Shown: positions 59,618 through 64,000 of the stretch, piece by piece
How the letters are laid out: each line of letters begins with the position of its first letter
How positions within the stretch are numbered: the stretch's first letter is position 1
DNA from: Cinnamomum chago
Lineage: Eukaryota > Streptophyta > Magnoliopsida > Laurales > Lauraceae
Direction of reading: 5' to 3'
Assembly (NCBI GenBank): GCA_038049695.1
Contig: CP142456.1
Location: forward strand, 44,310,001 to 44,374,000
Length of the DNA stretch: 64,000 nucleotides
Position numbers and translations under genes: made by a program
Notes under the pieces: generated by a model
Database searches by the model: none
Told to the model about the DNA's origin: nothing
What the model saw: only the letters and a program-made list of their open reading frames with translations

Positions 59618-62111
59618 TGATGGTCCCGGCTTTTGTCTTTTTCCAAAGTTGCCTCCGCCCCGGGGCTGACGGGGTATGGTGGAGGGAAAAAGGAAAAGCG
59701 GGCATCAGTTTTTTTGTACGGGTATGCCAATTTCGCTTTAATACTTGGAATTTAGAAATGGTGATCCGGAGATCCACCTTCACAAGTAAAAAGGGAAATG
59801 AAACTTTTTTCTAGTTTTCCATTGCATACATATTTTAATAAAAGAGACAGTTTTGTTTGAATGCCGTGAAAGGAGTTTTTGTGCCGTAGAAGGCGGTTTG
59901 GTGCCGTTGGAGGCGATTTTGCCATGAAAGGCGATTTACAAATCTTATCAATAATGAAAGACAAGAGATGTGATTTTTTCTCTCTTTAGAAAAAATACAA
60001 TTTACAACAGAAAAGTAAGAAAAAGGAATCTAACTTCTCATGCGATTGTGGGAGGGCTCGTTCAGATCGATGGTCGCGAGTCATGTATGGGCTCCGCCAT
60101 CGTCCTTCAGATGAGAACATAGTGCTTGATTTCTTGGCTTGGCTCCAACCTCAGATTTTTAGAGGATAAGGACCAAGGTAAGGTCCTATATCCGGTAAAA
60201 AGCTAAGTAGACGGGCTGAAAAGCCGCATCTAGCCATGTTGGATAGAAGGAGAGGTGGTCTTTGGGGGGGGTGCCCCCCCAAGGGGCTTCAATCACCTTG
60301 TTGAACTTGTTGCAGCAGAGTTTTCTTGAAGGAGCAGGGTTGTAGGGATTTCTCCAAGGGTTTTTGAATGATTTTCTGGCGATTTTTCCGGATCCTTCTG
60401 TGTGTGTTCCCCCTCTTGGAATGCTTGGAGAGGACTCCTATTTATAGGCCTTTTGGTAGCCTTTAGGAGTGATTTATGAGCCTTTATGGTAATAAAGCTC
60501 ATTAAGGGAGGAGTTACGAGTTTAATTGCTTTTTGTTTTGTAACTCCTGACCCTTGGATTTCATTGGCCGGAGGAGAGTCATGGGCATTTAATCGCCTTT
60601 AATCTCCATTATGTTAGGAGTTTCATGGCTTGAATGCCATGATTGCTTGGACTTGTAACTCCTGAACGGAGGCTTCTGATTGGGCCGTTCAAGATAATGG
60701 GTTAATGACCGCATTAACTTGCCATAAACGGGCCAATTGATTGCACTAAGTGGCCACCTTGGTAGCTGAAGAGTCGCGGGCCATGTTGCGTCTCTTGGAA
60801 TTCCCTTTGCGATGATCATCGATGGATCCTTATGTAAATCAACATCAGATGATCATGTAGTTTCAGACATTGGTTGATACCAGCGGGCCGACAGCATCTG
60901 TCCAGTCGATTTCGCGATCGGGCGGGCAGAAAGTGCACTTTTTGGTTGTTCAGCTGGCGATCAACGAAGTTTTTGAAGTTCTTGGAAGGATTGCTGTGAT
61001 CTTGGCGAATATCGGCGAATTTGGAGCCTCAAAAGTCTGACTCTGGAAAAATCACAGGGACAGAACAACTCGTCTCGCGAAAACGGACGAAACGGGGGGT
61101 CCCGGGGCGAAATCGGCGCCCCGGACCTCCCAGGGTCGCCGGCCCCATGGTCTCCGGCGACCATGGGCCATGGTCGCAGGCGACCATGGCCCAGGGTCGC
61201 AGGCCTGGCCCAGGGTCGCGGGGCTCTGCGACCCTGGGGGGAAAATTGCTTCCCGGGGCCCGTTTCTGGCCGTTTTTCGTCGTTTTTCGCTTCCGTTTTG
61301 TTTTGTTTGTTTTCTATGACATTTCTCCACATTTTTGGCTTGATTTCCCTCTGAAAAACATGATGAGAATCCTTGCAAATTGGTTTGCAAAGTTTCTGAT
61401 TTTCCGGGAAAAGCCGAGCGCAGAACTGCTGATTTTCCGCCAGAAGCTGAAACAGGGTCAAACGATGTCGGAATGACCTGAAATTTGAGGTGAAGCTTCT
61501 TGAGCATTAAATAAGACCAACCATGGGCTTTCGTTTGAGTTTTGAAGCCGTTTGGGGTCATGCAAATGCTTGCCTTTGATTTCACCGCGAGGGAAATGCC
61601 GAGCTTTGACTTTCGGTCAAACGATATCCGATTGACCTGAAATTCGACGTGTGACTCTCTCATCAGTAGATAAGACCAACCATAGGCTTTCGTTTGAGTT
61701 TTGAAGCCGTTTGGGGCCATGCAAACGCTTGCCTTTGTTTCTCCTGCGAGAGAGATGCCGAGCTTTGACTTCTGGTCAAACGATGTCCGTTTGACCTGAA
61801 ATTCGACGAGGAGCCTATTGGAGTCATTTTGAGATGATCCGCAAGCTCCGAATTAGGTGCCATGGTCCCGGGGTGGTCCGCCGCCGGGAGCTGCTGCTTA
61901 GCTGTTGGAGAAGTGAAGCTAGGCCAAATAATGTCGGAATGGCCTGAAACTTCATGTGTACCTCTCTTTTGGTTGTTTTGAATGACCTTGCAGTTTTTGT
62001 TTGATTCTGACAAGATCTGATGCTTGAAGTGACGCCTGCCTATTTTTGGTAGGATGCGGCTCCATGTAGCTTTTGGTGTGAAGAGGCAAAGTGACATTTT
62101 TGGTGTCAACA
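59618..62111 (-). mobile_element. A 5' LTR
   Basis: 2494 bp, from TGATGGTCCC to GGTGTCAACA in plus coordinates, followed by GATAT (62112-62116). Minus-strand TATAAATA is at 60446-60439. Promoter activity would drive the gag-pol RNA toward lower coordinates. Differences from the 3' LTR are scattered single bases. Confidence 0.92.
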
Positions 62112-63635
62112 GATATGTAGCGCCTGCATTCTTCAGACCGAATGGCATGACAGTGTAGCAATACACGCCAAACGGGGTCCGAAATGTTGTGTGTTTTTCA
62201 TCTTCAGGATGCATCTTTATCTGATTGTAGCCAGAGAAGCCATCCATGAATGTCATTCGATCGAACCCACAGGTGTTGTCCATCATCACCTCCGGTATAG
62301 GGAGCGGGAATTCATCTTTTGGGCATGCATTGTTTAGGTCTCTGTAATCAATGCAGACTCTGATTTGCCCATTTTTCTTTGTCACGGGGACGATGTTGGC
62401 CAACCATTCAGGATGCTGTTCCTCACGGATGAAGCCAGCACTTTTGAGTTTTTGAGCTTCTTGTTCAATTTTGTCCATCACGTCAGGACGGAACCTTCTT
62501 TGGCCTTGTTTGACAGGCTTGATATCTTTTTGAAGATTGAGTTTGTGGACTGCTATTTTGGGGTCTAAGCCAGGCATCTCAGCGTAAGACCATGCAAAAC
62601 AATCAACGAACTCATGAAGAAACGCGATATACTCGGGTAACTCATCATCCTTTATATTCTTGCTTATGAATACAGGACGTTGGTTATCAGGTGTTCCCAA
62701 GTCTATCTCTTGAACAGAATCTTCAGTTGGAAGGTTTGAAGGTGGTTCCCCCACAATATTTTCGGAGGCTTCCAGCCCAACAAAGCCTTCTGGAGTTCCA
62801 AAGGTATCTACAGACCACGGCTCTGCTTTTGTCCATGGGTCTTCTTGATTGGTACTTTTCTCAAGATTTGCTATGAGATGGTCCCAATCACCTGTTGAAA
62901 CTAGGTCGAAGTAGGGCACTTCTTTTGGAGATGATGGTTCTTCTGGGCTAGAAAATCATGTATCCGTATCATCGGTCAATTCCTCTTCATCATCCGAGAA
63001 ATCATACCAATTGGGTGAGCTTCCTAAATCTTCGACGGGTGACTCTTCAAAGAGATATCCGGGGAGATTGATGTCTTCATTAATATGAGATGTTGAGGCT
63101 TGGTTGGCAAGACGACTTTGCAGCCTTTGTGTCAACTGTCTCAAGGGAGCGTCAGGATCATACCCCAGCCCATGTGAAGACTTTTCTATGTGGCGGTGGG
63201 GTTTCCAACCTTCCAGTTGACTTTTGGTCAGGGTTGGTTCCAATGGCGTGATAATACCACGACCACCTCCCAAACCGATTGGGTTCTGAGCGTCGTAGCC
63301 CATTTTCTTCATGATAGCTTGTGCCATTGGACTATACAGGGATAGTTGAGGCATACCTTCATTTTGGAAAGGTTCAAGCAAAGAATTTGATGAAGAAACT
63401 CCCGATTTATGGAAGAAGATTGGCTTTTCTTCTGCTGATGTTGTTGGAACAACGAAGGAAGCAGATGCCGGATCTTCTATGTCAACGGTTGTCTCCATCG
63501 GAGTGAGAGCGGGCTGGACTTGTTGATCATCAGCTTGGCTTGACGATGTGTCGTCTTCTGGCTCTGAGTCCGAATCCGTGTCTTGCAAGATAGACACGAA
63601 GGAGACAGCAAACTTGCCCCCAGCCTTTTGTTTTG
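62112..63635 (-). pseudogene. B pol, N-terminal part: G-patch segment to RT palm
   Basis: This is the upstream half of the gene resumed at 41217. It reads, from 63635 leftward, AGGKFAVSFVSILQDTDSDSE, the G-patch-like KKMGYDAQNPIGLGGGRG (near 63290), then RT with VCIDYRDLNNACPKDEFPLP, an intact motif A FMDGFSGYNQI (near 62240) and MPFGLKNAGATY at the break. An in-frame TGA near 62956 separates two open stretches. Upstream gag and most of protease are absent, because recognisable sequence ends near 63635. Confidence 0.85.
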
Positions 63636-64000
63636 CATTCCATTTATAAAAGCAATAAATATAATGCAATCCTTGATGGCTCCCTGCTCTTCGGACTTCA
63701 AATCCTTATCCAACTAGGAATCCTAATCCAACTAGGATACTTGGTTAAGAGTCCTTTTCGCACTAGGACACCTTCGTTGCCTCCACCACCATGGAATCCT
63801 CTTCTACTTGCAACCATGCAATCTTTGAAGCTTTCTTCTCCTTGCTTGTTACAATAAATTAATTTTATACAAGCAAACCCATGAAAAACAAAACCAAAAT
63901 TACATTGGAGTTACCTATGCTTTTCAAGAAAGCTTACATCAAGACTAGTTGGAATAAAAACAAGGAAAAATTACAACTTCCTATGATTGCTAAACGCGCA
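63636..64000. other. Unassigned sequence replacing the rest of B
   Basis: After CAGCCTTTTGTTTTG the sequence leaves the A/B family. It contains a repeated ATCCAACTAGGA motif (near 63710-63740) and CATTTATAAAAGC, and no protein domain. It could be the end of another LTR inserted in B (a possible TG start at about 63634) or a deletion junction. The window ends before this can be decided. Confidence 0.4.

Larger units (their letters stand above)
41218..62111 (-). mobile_element. A: near-complete 20.9-kb Tat-lineage element inserted in B
   Basis: Both LTRs (41218-43711 and 59618-62111) are 2494 bp and differ at roughly 20 sites by eye, under 1 percent, so the insertion is fairly young. Internal order on the minus strand is PBS, long repeat-rich leader, gag-pol in one frame (57224 to 48252), convergent repeat arrays, antisense gene (44794-46473, plus strand), PPT. 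The TSD is GATAT. Two CAA-to-TAA stops and a lost RT catalytic Asp make it non-autonomous now. It is a close relative of its target B, but its antisense gene lacks the PMD exon. Confidence 0.92.
21082..63635 (-). mobile_element. B: giant Tat-lineage Ty3/gypsy element with antisense PMD gene, 5' truncated
   Basis: On the minus strand B has protease (part), RT, two RNase H domains, integrase, then an oppositely transcribed spliced gene, a polypurine tract and the 3' LTR. A dual RNase H and an extra antisense gene downstream of pol are hallmarks of the Tat group (Retand-like members). Three insertions split it: C (22228-28740) in the LTR, D2 inside C, and A (41218-62111) in RT. At the right, B is recognisable up to about 63635, just upstream of protease-RT; the rest of gag and the 5' LTR are missing. 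The left flank in E2 is GCCCC. Confidence 0.85.

Noticed and set aside
61663..62919. One 418-residue frame joining RT to another tail
   Set aside because: Its C-terminal part is translation of the A LTR after the insertion point at 62112; it is not a real fusion protein.

Overview
This window looks like a gene-poor stretch of a flowering-plant nuclear genome, probably pericentromeric or otherwise heterochromatic. Nearly everything I can recognise is LTR-retrotransposon DNA. There are plant Ty3/gypsy polyproteins, LTRs ending TG...CA with 5-bp target-site duplications (TSDs), tRNA-Met-type primer sites, and plant-type introns with pyrimidine-rich 3' ends. I found no rRNA or tRNA gene and no convincing host gene. 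The species cannot be named from this sequence.

Layout. 1-5919 is a pile of LTR fragments: a partial minus-strand LTR (H) split by solo LTR D1 (627-2844, TSD CTGTT), then two head-to-head chromovirus LTR fragments (F and G). 5920-14381 is E1, a decayed Tekay/Del-like chromovirus (plus strand) whose RNase H is split by a 1.76-kb LTR-like insert (X, 9739-11500). E2 (14382-21081), a second chromovirus, sits in E1's 3' LTR and is cut in its integrase by element B. B (21082 to about 63635, minus strand) is a giant Tat-lineage element. Its 3' LTR is split by a 4.2-kb solo LTR (C, TSD CGGGC), which itself holds the inverted solo LTR D2 (TSD GGACC). B's reverse transcriptase is split by A (41218-62111, TSD GATAT), a 20.9-kb relative with both LTRs of 2494 bp. 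The order of events can therefore be read as E1, then E2, then B, then C and A, then D2 inside C.

The most interesting content is in A and B. Both carry gag-PR-RT-RH-aRH-INT on the minus strand and, between integrase and 3' LTR, a separate gene on the opposite strand. That gene has its own TATA box, short first exon, introns that all lie in phase 1, and clean GT-AG sites. In B it would encode about 1217 residues: a plant mobile domain (PMD), acidic linker exons and a C-terminal coiled coil. It has two nonsense codons. In A the PMD exon has been deleted, yet the gene stays open as a predicted 386-residue acidic/coiled-coil protein, because the flanking introns share a phase. Introns survive retrotransposition here because they are introns only on the strand opposite to the genomic RNA.

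Other structure includes palindrome arrays upstream of TATA boxes in D LTRs and in LTR C, tandem arrays in the A leader, in the B LTR and between the convergent genes, and stop codons that mostly look like C-to-T changes. All alignments were done by eye; no identity values or database searches were computed.
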